Assembly (NCBI RefSeq): GCF_020510565.1
Contig: NZ_CP075189.1
Coordinates: forward strand, 3,270,501 to 3,334,500
Length of the DNA stretch: 64,000 nt
Direction of reading: 5' to 3'
DNA from: Ferribacterium limneticum
GTDB lineage: Bacteria > Pseudomonadota > Gammaproteobacteria > Burkholderiales > Rhodocyclaceae
Each line of letters begins with the position of its first letter. Positions within the stretch are counted from its first letter, which is position 1. The translations under genes and the position numbers were made by a program. Of the stretch, positions 40,585 to 49,276 are shown piece after piece. The notes under the pieces are model-generated. The model did no database searches. It was not told the DNA's origin and was given only the letters and a program-made list of their open reading frames with translations.

Positions 40585-40627
40585 CTGCGTTGAATAGACT
40601 GCCAGAAACCTGTTACGGAAAAATTCC

Positions 40628-41710
40628 ATGTCGCGTCGACCTTTCATTTTTGGCCTATTTTTCCTGTTGACCGTAGCAAGCCAGCTTCAGGCTCAGGAAA
40701 ACCGCCTGACACTGCAGCCGGCGCAACTCAAGTCGCTGGGCATTGAAACGGCCGTCGCCGGCGAGATGCCGGGCGGTCGCAATGGCAGTTTCCCGGCCCA
40801 GGTGCGCGTACCCAATGAACAGATGCGCGTCGTCGCCGCGCCGGTTGGCGGCATGGTCGAAATGCTCGCCGTGGCGCCTGGTTCCACCGTCAAGCGCGGT
40901 CAGGTCGTCGCCCATCTGAGCAGCCAGCAGGCGCTGGAACTGCAACGCGATGCGCTGCAGGCCGGCAGCCAGTCCTCGCTGATGCAACAAAATCTCAAGC
41001 GCGATGAACAACTGTTCTCTGAAGGCCTGATCGCCGAAAGCCGGTTGCAGGCCACCCGCGCCGCTGCCGTCCAGGCCGGCGCACAGGCCAGCGAACGCCG
41101 TCAGGGTCTGGCCCTGGCCGGCGCCGCGCCGGGCAAGCTGGGCGGCAAACTGGCGCTGACCGCCCCCATCGACGGCGTCGTGCTCGAACAGGGCGCCCAG
41201 CTCGGCCAGCGCGTCGAAACCTCGGCGCTGATCTACCGCATCGCCAAACTCAGCCCGCTGTGGCTGGAAATCCAGGCCCCGGTTGCCATCGCTGCGAGGC
41301 TGCGCGAAGGCAGCGCGGTGAAGATCGCCAACAGCGAGGTAACGGGCAAGCTGATCGCCATCGGCCGCGCCGTCGATCCGGCCAGCCAGACCGTGCTGCT
41401 CCGCGCCGAAGTCGGCAAGGGCGCCGACACGCTGCGCCCCGGCCAGGTCATCGAAGTCGAAGTCGCCGCCCCGGCCGGCCAGCAGCAGCGACTACCCGCC
41501 GCAGCGCTGGCCCGCAATGTGGGCAAGACCTTCGCCTTCGTCCAGACTTCCAGCGATGACAAGGGTGTCGTCTTTGAAGCCCGCCCGGTCCGCGTTGTCA
41601 GCCAGGGCGGCGACAGCGTCACGGTCGACGGCGTCAAGGCCGGCGAGAAGGTCGCCATCAAGGGCGTCTCCGGCCTCAAGGCCCTGCTGACCGGCGTTGG
41701 CGCCGAATAA
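40628..41710 (+). CDS. czcB: Heavy-metal efflux membrane fusion protein (CzcB-like)
   Basis: 360-residue periplasmic adaptor. The signal peptide (FIFGLFFLLTVASQLQAQE) is encoded by dispersed-repeat copy 7. Then come the lipoyl/barrel-sandwich (VVAAPVGGMVEMLAVAPGS), a helical hairpin (LQRDALQAGSQSSLMQQNLK) and beta-barrel segments. Lacks an evident His-rich metal-binding N-terminus, so substrate (Co/Zn/Cd, or Cu/Ag) is uncertain. The stop overlaps the czcA start (TAATG). Confidence 0.87.
   Translation: MSRRPFIFGLFFLLTVASQLQAQENRLTLQPAQLKSLGIETAVAGEMPGGRNGSFPAQVRVPNEQMRVVAAPVGGMVEMLAVAPGSTVKRGQVVAHLSSQQALELQRDALQAGSQSSLMQQNLKRDEQLFSEGLIAESRLQATRAAAVQAGAQASERRQGLALAGAAPGKLGGKLALTAPIDGVVLEQGAQLGQRVETSALIYRIAKLSPLWLEIQAPVAIAARLREGSAVKIANSEVTGKLIAIGRAVDPASQTVLLRAEVGKGADTLRPGQVIEVEVAAPAGQQQRLPAAALARNVGKTFAFVQTSSDDKGVVFEARPVRVVSQGGDSVTVDGVKAGEKVAIKGVSGLKALLTGVGAE
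40642..40679 (+). repeat. Dispersed CGGTTGACCGT repeat, copy 7, in a signal peptide
   Basis: TTTCATTTTTGGCC arm, T-run and a one-base variant core CTGTTGACCGT, then AGCAAG. Read in the frame of the CzcB-like gene it gives FIFGLFFLLTVAS. Confidence 0.85.
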
Positions 41711-44700
41711 TGCTCGACGCCCTGATCCGTTTTTCGCTGACTCAGCGCCTGCTGGTGCTGGTCCTTACCGTCATGCTCATCGGGGCTGGCGTGCAGGCCT
41801 TCCTCGGCCTGCCCATCGACGCCTTTCCCGACGTGTCGACGACGCAGGTCAAGATCATCCTGAAAGCCCCCGGCATGACGCCGGAAGAAGTTGAAATGCG
41901 CCTCGCCGTGCCGGTCGAGCAGGAACTGCTTGGCATCCCGCACCAGAAGCTGCTGCGCTCGGTGTCCAAGTACGCGCTGACCGACATCACCCTCGATTTC
42001 GAGGACGGCACCGACATCTACTGGGCCCGCCAGCAGGTCGGCGAACGCCTGGCCGCGGCGATGGGCAACCTTCCTCCGGGCGCAACCGGAGGCATGGCGC
42101 CGATCACCACGCCGCTTGGCGAAATGTTCATGTTCACCATCGAGGGCGACCTCTCGCTGGCCGACAAGCGCGCCCTGCTCGACTGGGTGATCCGCCCGCA
42201 GCTGCGCACGGTGCCCGGCGTTGCCGACGTCAATAGTCTTGGCGGCGAAGTGCGGACCTTCGAAGTCGTGCCCAATCCGCAAAGTCTGGCTGCCCGCGGC
42301 CTGGCGCTCAAGGACCTGCAGGCCGTCCTCGAAGCCAACAACCGCAACGACGGCGCCGGCCGTCTCAACGACGGCGAGGAATCGCTGCTCGTTCGCGCCG
42401 AAGGGGCGATTGCCACGCTCGACGATGTCAAATCGATTGTTTTGCAAGCCAAAGACGGCACCGTGGTACGCATCTCCGACGTCGCCGAAGTCCGCCTCGG
42501 CGCTCTGACCCGCTACGGCGCGGTAACCAAGAGCGGCCAGGGCGAGGCGGTGCAGGGCCTGGTCCTCGGCCTGCGCGGCGCCAATGCGCAACAGGTCGTG
42601 GCTGGCGTCAAGGCGCGGCTGGCCGAAATCGCGCCGACGCTGCCCACCGGCGTCACCGTCGAAGCCTTCTACGACCGCAGCAATCTGGTCGGCCGCGCCG
42701 TCGGCACCGTCTCCAAGGCACTGCTCGAAGCCATCGTCCTCGTCGTGCTGCTCCTGCTCGCCTTCCTCGGCAACCTGCGCGCCGCGCTGGTCGTTGCGCT
42801 CATGTTGCCGCTGTCGGCGCTCGCCACCTTCATTTTGATGCGCATGTATGGTCTGTCGGCCAACCTCATGAGCCTGGGCGGCTTGGCCATCGCCATCGGC
42901 ATGCTGGTTGATGCGGCAGTCGTCGTCGTCGAAAACGTCGAAAGCCAGCTCGCCGAGGCGCAGGAAAACCTGCCGACGCTGCACCTGATCTACCGGGCAG
43001 CACGCGAAGTGGCCTCGCCGGTGACCTCGGGCATCGTCATCATCATCATCGTTTTCCTGCCGCTGCTCACGCTACAGGGGCTGGAGGGCAAGATGTTCGG
43101 GCCGGTGGCGCTGACCATCGTCTTCGCCCTGGCCTCGTCGTTGCTGCTGTCGCTGACCGTCGTGCCGGTGCTCGCCTCCTACCTGATCAAGCGCGGCGTG
43201 CATCACGAGCCGTGGCTGGTCAAGAAGCTGGCCGCCCTCTACGACCGCACGCTGAGCACCGCCCTCAACAACAGCCGCACTTTCATGATCGCCGCCACCA
43301 TCGCGCTGGCCGCTGCCGCCGGCGCCTTCCTGCTGCTAGGCAAAAGCTTCATGCCGACCATGGACGAAGGCGACATGATCCTGCAGCTCGAAAAGCTGCC
43401 GTCGATCAGTATCGACCAAACCATCGTCATCGACAGCGCAGTACAGCGGGCGATCCTGGCCGAAGTCCCGGAAATCAGGGACATCGTCGCCCGCGCCGGC
43501 TCGGACGAACTGGGCCTCGACCCGATGGGCCTCAACCAGACCGATACCTTCCTGGTCCTTCAGCCGCGCGACACCTGGCGCAATCCGGACCCCGTCTGGC
43601 TGGCCGACCAGTTGCGCGCTGTCATGGAAAAATTCCCGGGCGTCGGCTACGCCTTCACGCAGCCGATCGACATGCGCGTTTCCGAAATGCTGACCGGCGT
43701 GCGCGGTGATCTGGCCATCAAGATTTTTGGCCCCGACCTCGCGACGCTGAACCATCTGTCCAACCAAATCGTCGCGGTAATCAAGAAAGTCCCCGGCGCC
43801 GAAGACACCTTCACGCTCAAGAACGACGGCGTGCAGTACCTCAAGATTGCCGTCGACCGACTGGCCGCCGGCCGCTTCGGGCTCAACGTCGATGACATCC
43901 AGAACGACCTCAAATCCCTGCTCGAAGGGCGCAATGTCGGCGTCGTCATCGAACAGGGCCGGCGCGTCCCGGTCGTCCTGCGCGGCCCGGCCAGCCTGCT
44001 CAATTCGCCGGCCGATTTCGAAGCATTGCGCCTGAGCCTGCCGAACGGCGGCAGCGTGCCGCTGGCCAGCGTCGCCAAAATCGGCCGCATCGACGGCCCG
44101 GTCAAGGTCGACCGCGAAAACGCCCAGCGTTACGTCGTCGTCCAGTCCAATGTCCGGGGCCGCGACCTGGTCGGCTTCGTCGACGATGCCAAGGCGGCCG
44201 TCGGCCGCGACATCAAGCTGCCGGCCGGCTACCGGCTGGCCTGGGGCGGCCAGTTCGAGAACCAGCAACGGGCGGCCGCCCGCCTCATGGTCGTCGTGCC
44301 GGTTGCCCTGGCACTGATCTTCTTCCTGCTCTTCTCGACCTTCCGCTCGGTGCGCCAGGCCCTGCTCGTCCTCTCCAACGTGCCGTTTGCCATGATCGGC
44401 GGCGTTTTCGGCCTGCTCATCTCGGGCGAATACCTGTCGGTGCCGGCCTCGGTCGGCTTCATCGCCCTGCTCGGCATTGCCGTGCTCAACGGCGTCGTCA
44501 TGGTCACCTACTTCAACCAGCTGCTGGCTCGCGGCATGGCAGTCGGCGAGGTCGTCGTCGAGGGCGCCAAACGCCGGCTGCGACCGGTGCTGATGACCGC
44601 CAGCATCGCCGCCTTCGGCCTCGTCCCCATGCTTTTCGCCAGCGGCCCGGGTTCGGAAGTGCAGCGCCCGCTGGCCATCGTCGTCATCGGCGGCCTGCTC

Positions 44701-44799
44701 ACCTCGACGGCGCTGACGCTCGTTCTGCTGCCCATCCTGTTCCGCCGCTTCGGCGTCAAAACCACCGTCTCCTTTACCGAGGGCCGCCGCCATGGCTGA
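41710..44799 (+). CDS. czcA: Heavy-metal efflux RND pump (CzcA-like)
   Basis: 1029-residue trimeric inner-membrane antiporter of the HME-RND family. Twelve TM helices with two large periplasmic loops. The start MLDALIRFSLTQRLLVLVLT and the TM4 proton-relay segment GMLVDAAVVVVENVE (Asp and Glu) are typical. It couples proton influx to metal export with the CzcB- and CzcC-like partners. Confidence 0.94.
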   Translation: MLDALIRFSLTQRLLVLVLTVMLIGAGVQAFLGLPIDAFPDVSTTQVKIILKAPGMTPEEVEMRLAVPVEQELLGIPHQKLLRSVSKYALTDITLDFEDGTDIYWARQQVGERLAAAMGNLPPGATGGMAPITTPLGEMFMFTIEGDLSLADKRALLDWVIRPQLRTVPGVADVNSLGGEVRTFEVVPNPQSLAARGLALKDLQAVLEANNRNDGAGRLNDGEESLLVRAEGAIATLDDVKSIVLQAKDGTVVRISDVAEVRLGALTRYGAVTKSGQGEAVQGLVLGLRGANAQQVVAGVKARLAEIAPTLPTGVTVEAFYDRSNLVGRAVGTVSKALLEAIVLVVLLLLAFLGNLRAALVVALMLPLSALATFILMRMYGLSANLMSLGGLAIAIGMLVDAAVVVVENVESQLAEAQENLPTLHLIYRAAREVASPVTSGIVIIIIVFLPLLTLQGLEGKMFGPVALTIVFALASSLLLSLTVVPVLASYLIKRGVHHEPWLVKKLAALYDRTLSTALNNSRTFMIAATIALAAAAGAFLLLGKSFMPTMDEGDMILQLEKLPSISIDQTIVIDSAVQRAILAEVPEIRDIVARAGSDELGLDPMGLNQTDTFLVLQPRDTWRNPDPVWLADQLRAVMEKFPGVGYAFTQPIDMRVSEMLTGVRGDLAIKIFGPDLATLNHLSNQIVAVIKKVPGAEDTFTLKNDGVQYLKIAVDRLAAGRFGLNVDDIQNDLKSLLEGRNVGVVIEQGRRVPVVLRGPASLLNSPADFEALRLSLPNGGSVPLASVAKIGRIDGPVKVDRENAQRYVVVQSNVRGRDLVGFVDDAKAAVGRDIKLPAGYRLAWGGQFENQQRAAARLMVVVPVALALIFFLLFSTFRSVRQALLVLSNVPFAMIGGVFGLLISGEYLSVPASVGFIALLGIAVLNGVVMVTYFNQLLARGMAVGEVVVEGAKRRLRPVLMTASIAAFGLVPMLFASGPGSEVQRPLAIVVIGGLLTSTALTLVLLPILFRRFGVKTTVSFTEGRRHG

Positions 44800-45094
44800 T
44801 GTCCTGCTTTCGCTCACCATGCCCAACGATGTTGCCCAGCACATCGAGGACTTGCTGCTCTCACGGCCCGATCTCGTCCGCGGCTTCACCGCCACGATGG
44901 CCGAAGGTCATGGCGCCGTCGTGCCGCTGGTCGAGCCGGCCGAGCTGGTCAGCGGCCACTCGCCGCGTCTACAGATTCGTATGGCCGGGACGGAGGAAGC
45001 CATGCGCGCAGTTCTGGCTCTGATCAAGGCCGAACTGCCCAGAGCCAATATTTTCTTCTGGCTGGTGCCGATCATCGAGATGGGGCGTTTATGA
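44792..45094 (+). CDS. DUF3240-like small protein in the efflux operon
   Basis: 100 residues, starting MADVLLSLTMPNDVAQHIED. A ferredoxin-like alpha/beta fold without Cys, matching DUF3240 (PII-like) proteins found between czcA and czcC in betaproteobacteria. Overlaps czcA by 8 bp and czcC by 4 bp, so it is coupled to both. Perhaps a metal-responsive modulator; unproven. Confidence 0.8.
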   Translation: MADVLLSLTMPNDVAQHIEDLLLSRPDLVRGFTATMAEGHGAVVPLVEPAELVSGHSPRLQIRMAGTEEAMRAVLALIKAELPRANIFFWLVPIIEMGRL

Positions 45095-46347
45095 AAATTG
45101 GCCTTTTTTTCCGGTTGACCGTGGGATTGTGCATCGGCGGCATCGGCGGCACCGGTTTCGCCGCCGAAGCCATGCCCAACCTGCCGCCGGCCGAAATCGT
45201 CACGCGCGTCCTGCAGACCAACCTGTCGGTGCAGGCCGCCGCCGGCCAGGTGCGCGTCGAAGAAGCCAACCGCAGCCGTCTCGAAGCCGGCCAGTACGAA
45301 TGGAACGTCCGCCTCGGCGGCCAGCAACGGCGGAGCAAGCCGGCCACCGGCACCGATGAACGTTTCAACGAATGGAACGCCGCCATCGAGCGCCCGCTGC
45401 GCCTGCCCGGCAAAGGCCGACTCGATGGCGAACTCGGCGCGGCCGGCGTGGCGCTGGCCGAAACCGCTCACGGCGACGCCCTGCACGAAGCCAGCCGCAA
45501 TCTGCTCAAATCGTGGTTCGTCTGGCTCAAGGAAAGCGCCTCGGCGGCGCAATGGAGCGAACAATTCGCTCTGCTCGACAAGCAGTCCAAAGGCATCCAA
45601 CGCCGCCAGCAACTCGGCGACGCCGCCCGTCTCGAGTCCATCCAGGCCGCAGCCGCGCTGGCCCAGGCCGAAGCCGCCTTGGCCCAGGCCAAGATGCGCC
45701 AGCAGACGGCCGGCGAAGACCTGCGCCGCCGCTACCCCGGCCTTCCGCTCGTTGCCGACAACACGATTGCCGAGCCGACGCCCGTCGACGGCAATGAAAC
45801 CGACTGGATCAACGCCATCCTCGAACATAGCCACGAACTTGAATTCGCCCGTGGCGAAACCCAGCGCGCCCAGATCGTCGCCGGCCGCGCCAGCCGCGAC
45901 CGGATGCCCGACCCGACCATCGGCCTGCATGTCTCCCGCGAACGGGCCGGCGAGGACCAGATTTTCGGCGCCTACATCAGCATCCCGCTGCCCGGTGGCG
46001 CCCGCCGCGCCGGCTCCGATGCGGCGCTGGCCCAGGCCGATGTGGCCGGTCGGCGCGAAGCATTCACGACGCAAAAGATCACCGCCGAATCGGCCATGCT
46101 CTACCAGTCGGCCACTGCCGCCTTCTCGACCTGGCAGGCCAGCCGCAGCGCCGCCGAACGCCAGGTCCAGGCGGCCGACATGACAGCCCGCGCCTACCAG
46201 CTCGGCGAAGGCAGCCTCAACGACCTGCTTGCCGCCCGCCGCCTGGCCAACGAAGCCCAGCTAGCGGCCCGCCTGGTCCAGCTCGACGCACTTGAGCTGC
46301 GCTACCGCCTTCTGCTCGATGCCCACCGGCTTTGGGACATGGATTAG
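45091..46347 (+). CDS. czcC: Outer-membrane efflux protein (CzcC/TolC-like)
   Basis: 418-residue TolC-family channel protein. The N-terminus [20 protein letters not shown] is a signal peptide encoded by dispersed-repeat copy 8; cleavage near GTGFAAE. Then the duplicated coiled-coil OEP domains with heptad repeats (AALAQAEAALAQAKMRQQTA, AARLVQLDALELRYRLLLD). It completes the tripartite efflux system. Confidence 0.9.
   Translation: MKIGLFFRLTVGLCIGGIGGTGFAAEAMPNLPPAEIVTRVLQTNLSVQAAAGQVRVEEANRSRLEAGQYEWNVRLGGQQRRSKPATGTDERFNEWNAAIERPLRLPGKGRLDGELGAAGVALAETAHGDALHEASRNLLKSWFVWLKESASAAQWSEQFALLDKQSKGIQRRQQLGDAARLESIQAAAALAQAEAALAQAKMRQQTAGEDLRRRYPGLPLVADNTIAEPTPVDGNETDWINAILEHSHELEFARGETQRAQIVAGRASRDRMPDPTIGLHVSRERAGEDQIFGAYISIPLPGGARRAGSDAALAQADVAGRREAFTTQKITAESAMLYQSATAAFSTWQASRSAAERQVQAADMTARAYQLGEGSLNDLLAARRLANEAQLAARLVQLDALELRYRLLLDAHRLWDMD
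45092..45129 (+). repeat. Dispersed CGGTTGACCGT repeat, copy 8, in a signal peptide
   Basis: The arm (TGAAAATTGGCC), T-run, CCGGTTGACCGT and GGGATT start one base into the czcC ATG. The reading gives [12 protein letters not shown], the frame also used in copies 7 and 10. Confidence 0.85.
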
Positions 46348-46428
46348 CCGCGCATCCCCGATTGATCAGCTCCCGGATAGCCCGCGCCAGCCAACTGCCG
46401 CGGGCTGACCGCATGCGTCGAAACATTT

Positions 46429-46457
46429 TGTAAGGGTTTTCAGAAGTCTCCGACTAA
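46429..46457 (+). promoter_or_regulatory. Candidate ECF-sigma promoter before the HvfA-like gene
   Basis: TGTAAGG, 15 bp spacer, CGACTAA: resembles TGTAAC-N16-CGTCTAA promoters of ECF sigma factors. It is about 60 bp before the gene. No sigma factor gene is present in the window. Confidence 0.4.
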
Positions 46458-46517
46458 TTGTTCAAGTAGCTCATTGGCGCTGCTTGATGACAAATTCAAC
46501 TTCAACGGAGATTCAAA

Positions 46518-46838
46518 ATGAAAACGACCAAAATCCTTTCCCTCGCCATCGGTTCCGCTTTCGCTGCCGCCACCCTCTCCCCGCTGGCCCACGCAGCCGG
46601 TGACAACCCGTTCAGCGCCAGCAAGCTGGAAGCCGGCTATCAGTTGGCACAGGCCGACACCAAGATGAAGGATGGCAAGTGCGGTGAGGCCAAGTGTGGC
46701 GCCGACAAGAAGGCAGGCGAAAAAATGAAGGACGGAAAATGTGGCGAAGCCAAGTGCGGTGCCGACAAGAAGGGCGCTGACAAAAAGAAGGACGGCAAGT
46801 GCGGCGAAGCCAAGTGCGGCGCCGACAAAAAGAAATAA
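46518..46838 (+). CDS. hvfA: HvfA-like Cys-repeat RiPP precursor
   Basis: 106 residues. A signal peptide (cleavage near LAHAAG) and a spacer (GDNPFSASKLEAGYQLAQ) are followed by three 20-residue repeats. Each carries KDGKCGEAKCGADKK, with Cys at 55/60, 75/80 and 95/100. This is the EGKCGEGKCG-type precursor family (HvfA, 'oxazolone/thioamide' metallophore) whose Cys are modified by a DUF692 (MNIO) enzyme with a DUF2063 partner. Those enzymes are absent from the next 17 kb; an HvfX-like gene is next. Confidence 0.85.
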   Translation: MKTTKILSLAIGSAFAAATLSPLAHAAGDNPFSASKLEAGYQLAQADTKMKDGKCGEAKCGADKKAGEKMKDGKCGEAKCGADKKGADKKKDGKCGEAKCGADKKK

Positions 46839-46853
46839 CCGGCCCATCTGAAC

Positions 46854-46882
46854 GCATTCCGGCTGCCAGACTTCCGGAATGC
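46854..46882 (+). other. Hairpin between the HvfA-like and HvfX-like genes
   Basis: GCATTCCGG and CCGGAATGC arms, 11-nt loop, no T-run. It may stabilise the precursor mRNA or attenuate the downstream gene. Confidence 0.55.
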
Positions 46883-46951
46883 GACAACAAGAACCCCAGC
46901 CCCCCCCCAACATCGCGCCCGGCCCGGGTTGCGCACCAGACGGCATAAAAA

Positions 46952-47452
46952 ATGAAAAACACGCTCACTCGCTATCTTGGTTTTACCTTCTCCCATCTTG
47001 ACCTGCTGGGACTGTGGCTCGGCTTGCTCAGTCTGCGCCTGCTGCTGGGCTGGGACTTCTACGAGTCGGGCCTGGAAAAATTCCATGGCACCAACTGGTT
47101 CACTGATATCCAGGACCGTTTCCCTTTCCCCTTCAATCTCGTCCCGCCGGAAATCAGCTGGCAGATGGCGACCTGGTTTGAACTGCTCGGTGGCATTGCG
47201 CTGGTCATCGGGCTCGGCACCCGCTTCTTTTCGGTTTCGCTGCTCATCCTGACCATCGTTGCCATCGCCAGCGTGCATTGGCCGGAAGCGTGGTCGAGCT
47301 ACAGCGAATTGCTGCAAGGCTATGGCTTTACCGACAACGGCTTTGGCAATTTCAAGCTGCCGGTGCTGTTCATCGGCATGCTGCTTCCCTTGATGCTGAT
47401 GGGCCCGGGCAAGCTGTCGATCGATCATCTGATCCGCCGCAAGTTTCATTGA
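46952..47452 (+). CDS. hvfX: DoxX-family membrane protein, HvfX-like
   Basis: 166 residues with four hydrophobic segments. DoxX pattern: LRLLLGWDFYESGLEKFHG, ELLGGIALVIGLGTRFFSVS. Proteins of this kind follow HvfA/B/C genes and are proposed membrane maturation or import factors. It begins 114 bp after the HvfA-like stop, consistent with one transcript broken by a hairpin. Confidence 0.85.
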   Translation: MKNTLTRYLGFTFSHLDLLGLWLGLLSLRLLLGWDFYESGLEKFHGTNWFTDIQDRFPFPFNLVPPEISWQMATWFELLGGIALVIGLGTRFFSVSLLILTIVAIASVHWPEAWSSYSELLQGYGFTDNGFGNFKLPVLFIGMLLPLMLMGPGKLSIDHLIRRKFH

Positions 47453-47468
47453 AGCAGGCTTCCCGGTC

Positions 47469-47900
47469 ATGACCACCGCGTCCTTTCGACAACTGCTGCA
47501 GGCCAACCTGCTGGCTATCATCAGCGTGCTGATTGCCGTCGCCAGCCTGTCGTACAACACCTGGCGCAACGATGTATCGGAACTGAACCGGAATCAGCGG
47601 GCAGCGGGTTTTGCCGTGCTGCAGGAACTCGCCAAGCTGCAACTGCTGGTGGACCACCTGACCTACGACGATAAACGACAGCGCGGCGACACCATAGAAG
47701 GGTGGACCCGCATCGTATTCATCGGCGACCTCGCCAGCCTGACCTCGCCCAAGGTGGATGCCGGGGCAAAGAGCTTGCGTCAGCAATGGGAAAGCGAGGT
47801 CGGCCGACTGGAATCGAGCGAAGCGGCTAACGCAGCAATAAGCCGTTCGGTCGAATCATTGCGCCTTGAGACCTTGCGCACCCTTTCCGATTTACGGTGA
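47469..47900 (+). CDS. Hypothetical single-pass membrane protein
   Basis: 143 residues. One N-terminal TM (ANLLAIISVLIAVASLSYNT) then a charged helical body ending RSVESLRLETLRTLSDLR. No family recognised. Starts 17 bp after the HvfX-like gene; it may be the last gene of that unit. Function unknown. Confidence 0.6.
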   Translation: MTTASFRQLLQANLLAIISVLIAVASLSYNTWRNDVSELNRNQRAAGFAVLQELAKLQLLVDHLTYDDKRQRGDTIEGWTRIVFIGDLASLTSPKVDAGAKSLRQQWESEVGRLESSEAANAAISRSVESLRLETLRTLSDLR

Positions 47901-47958
47901 ACAACGTGCAGTACCGGACGTATCATGAGCAAATGATTCCTACCCATGAGGCAATACG

Positions 47959-48525
47959 ATGCCCTTGAATCTGCGCCAACTCGCCAGTCTGTTCTTGGGA
48001 ATTTCCGCTGTCGTCCTGTCGCTGCCGGCAGCAGCTTGGGAACTGTCCGGCAACAAGACAATCCGGCTGCAAACACGGGATGGACAAAGCATCGTGCTGG
48101 GGTCTGTCGAATTCACGCCGAAAGGCGAATCCACCACCTTCGCACTGCATCTCGACCACGCCAAACTGAAGGATTTCTTCCTCTCCATGAAGGAATTCAA
48201 ATGCCTGGAAGGCGAGGAAATTCATTGCCACGTGCCCTACCCATACCCCAATCCGGGCACGGTGAGCCGCAATGACCTGCGCTGGCTGGAGCATTCACTG
48301 CTCTTTCTCTACAAGCAGCCCAAGGATTTCGGCGCCCGCCTGTGGAACGGCCTTTACTACGAGATGGTCCTGACGGAAAAAGGCATCGTCGGCACGCCGC
48401 AAGCCGTCGATCTCGTCCAGATCGGCGCCCCGCCGGCCGACACGTCGATTCCGCCTTACGGTCCGGGCGATCGCAGCGAAATTCCGCGTGACTCGCGCTG
48501 GATTCGTAGTCTGAGCATCGAGTAG
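47959..48525 (+). CDS. Hypothetical secreted protein
   Basis: 188 residues with a signal peptide (LASLFLGISAVVLSLPAAAW) and a globular body with a Cys pair around KCLEGEEIHCHVPY. No family recognised. The Cys pair suggests a disulfide in the periplasm. It is separated by 58 bp from the preceding gene. Confidence 0.65.
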   Translation: MPLNLRQLASLFLGISAVVLSLPAAAWELSGNKTIRLQTRDGQSIVLGSVEFTPKGESTTFALHLDHAKLKDFFLSMKEFKCLEGEEIHCHVPYPYPNPGTVSRNDLRWLEHSLLFLYKQPKDFGARLWNGLYYEMVLTEKGIVGTPQAVDLVQIGAPPADTSIPPYGPGDRSEIPRDSRWIRSLSIE

Positions 48526-48552
48526 GGCCACCTCAACCCTGAGCGGAAACGC

Positions 48553-48765
48553 TCAGTTATCGACTTTCTGCCAGCCCTTCGCCTGCATGCAGGCGTGCAT
48601 CCGGCGCACGCTGGCGTTGGTGACCACGCCGTCGGCGGTGGTGTAGACCTGCTGCTTGCAGAAGATTTCGTCGCGTGAGTACTCACCGTCGAGCGCCCCG
48701 CGCTTTTCCCAGTGCCACGACGAACAGCCCGCCAGGCCAATGAAGGCAATCATCAGTAATTTCAT
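48553..48765 (-). CDS. Small lipoprotein
   Basis: 70 residues: MKLLMIAFIGLAGCSSWHWE with lipobox LAGC (Cys14), then a small domain with two Cys (FCKQQVY, MHACMQAKGW). Probably an outer-membrane lipoprotein; no family known. Convergent with the preceding secreted-protein gene. Confidence 0.75.
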   Translation of the reverse strand: MKLLMIAFIGLAGCSSWHWEKRGALDGEYSRDEIFCKQQVYTTADGVVTNASVRRMHACMQAKGWQKVDN

Positions 48766-48848
48766 GGCGCAAATTCTACGCCGATCATCGCAATGCCAGC
48801 CTCGCTACCGCCGGCAGTTTTTTATTCAAAAACAACTTTTAATTTGTG

Positions 48849-48868
48849 ATTTATTCTATAGAATAAAT
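48849..48868. promoter_or_regulatory. 20-bp perfect palindrome before the parS/RES operon
   Basis: ATTTATTCTATAGAATAAAT reads the same on both strands and lies 25 bp before the antitoxin start, at the likely promoter. It is the probable autorepression operator. Confidence 0.65.
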
Positions 48869-48892
48869 ACAAGTCCATCAGGAAACGCCATC

Positions 48893-49276
48893 ATGCCGAC
48901 TGCCCTGCAAGCCAATCCGCTCTCCGAACGCTCCCGCGTGTTGTCGACGGCCGTGGTTGAAGCCGCCAGACGCCTCGGGCTGGGTTCCACCGACCTCAAC
49001 GCCATCATCGGCACCAGCCAGCCTTCGGCCTCGCGCCTGCTCAACGGCAAATATTTCATCCCGGAAGGCAGCAAGACCTGGGAGCTGTCGGCCCATTTTG
49101 TCCGTCTCTACCGCTCGATTTCCTCGCTGGTCGGCGGCAACGACGATCTGGCCCGGAGCTGGCTCAAATCCGGCAATCAGGCTTTCGACAACCGCCATCC
49201 GCTGGACGTCGTGAAACGCGTCGAAGGCCTGCTCCATGTCTGCGAATACCTGGACGCCCACCGCGCTCGCGTCTGA
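48893..49276 (+). CDS. Xre/MbcA/ParS-type antitoxin
   Basis: 127 residues from the ATG at 48893. An Xre-like HTH (AIIGTSQPSASRLLNGKYF) is followed by the ParS/MbcA toxin-binding domain (SSLVGGNDDLARSWLKSGNQ and HPLDVVKRVEGLLHVCEYLDA). It neutralises the RES toxin downstream; its 3' end overlaps the toxin gene by about 40 bp. Confidence 0.9.
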   Translation: MPTALQANPLSERSRVLSTAVVEAARRLGLGSTDLNAIIGTSQPSASRLLNGKYFIPEGSKTWELSAHFVRLYRSISSLVGGNDDLARSWLKSGNQAFDNRHPLDVVKRVEGLLHVCEYLDAHRARV

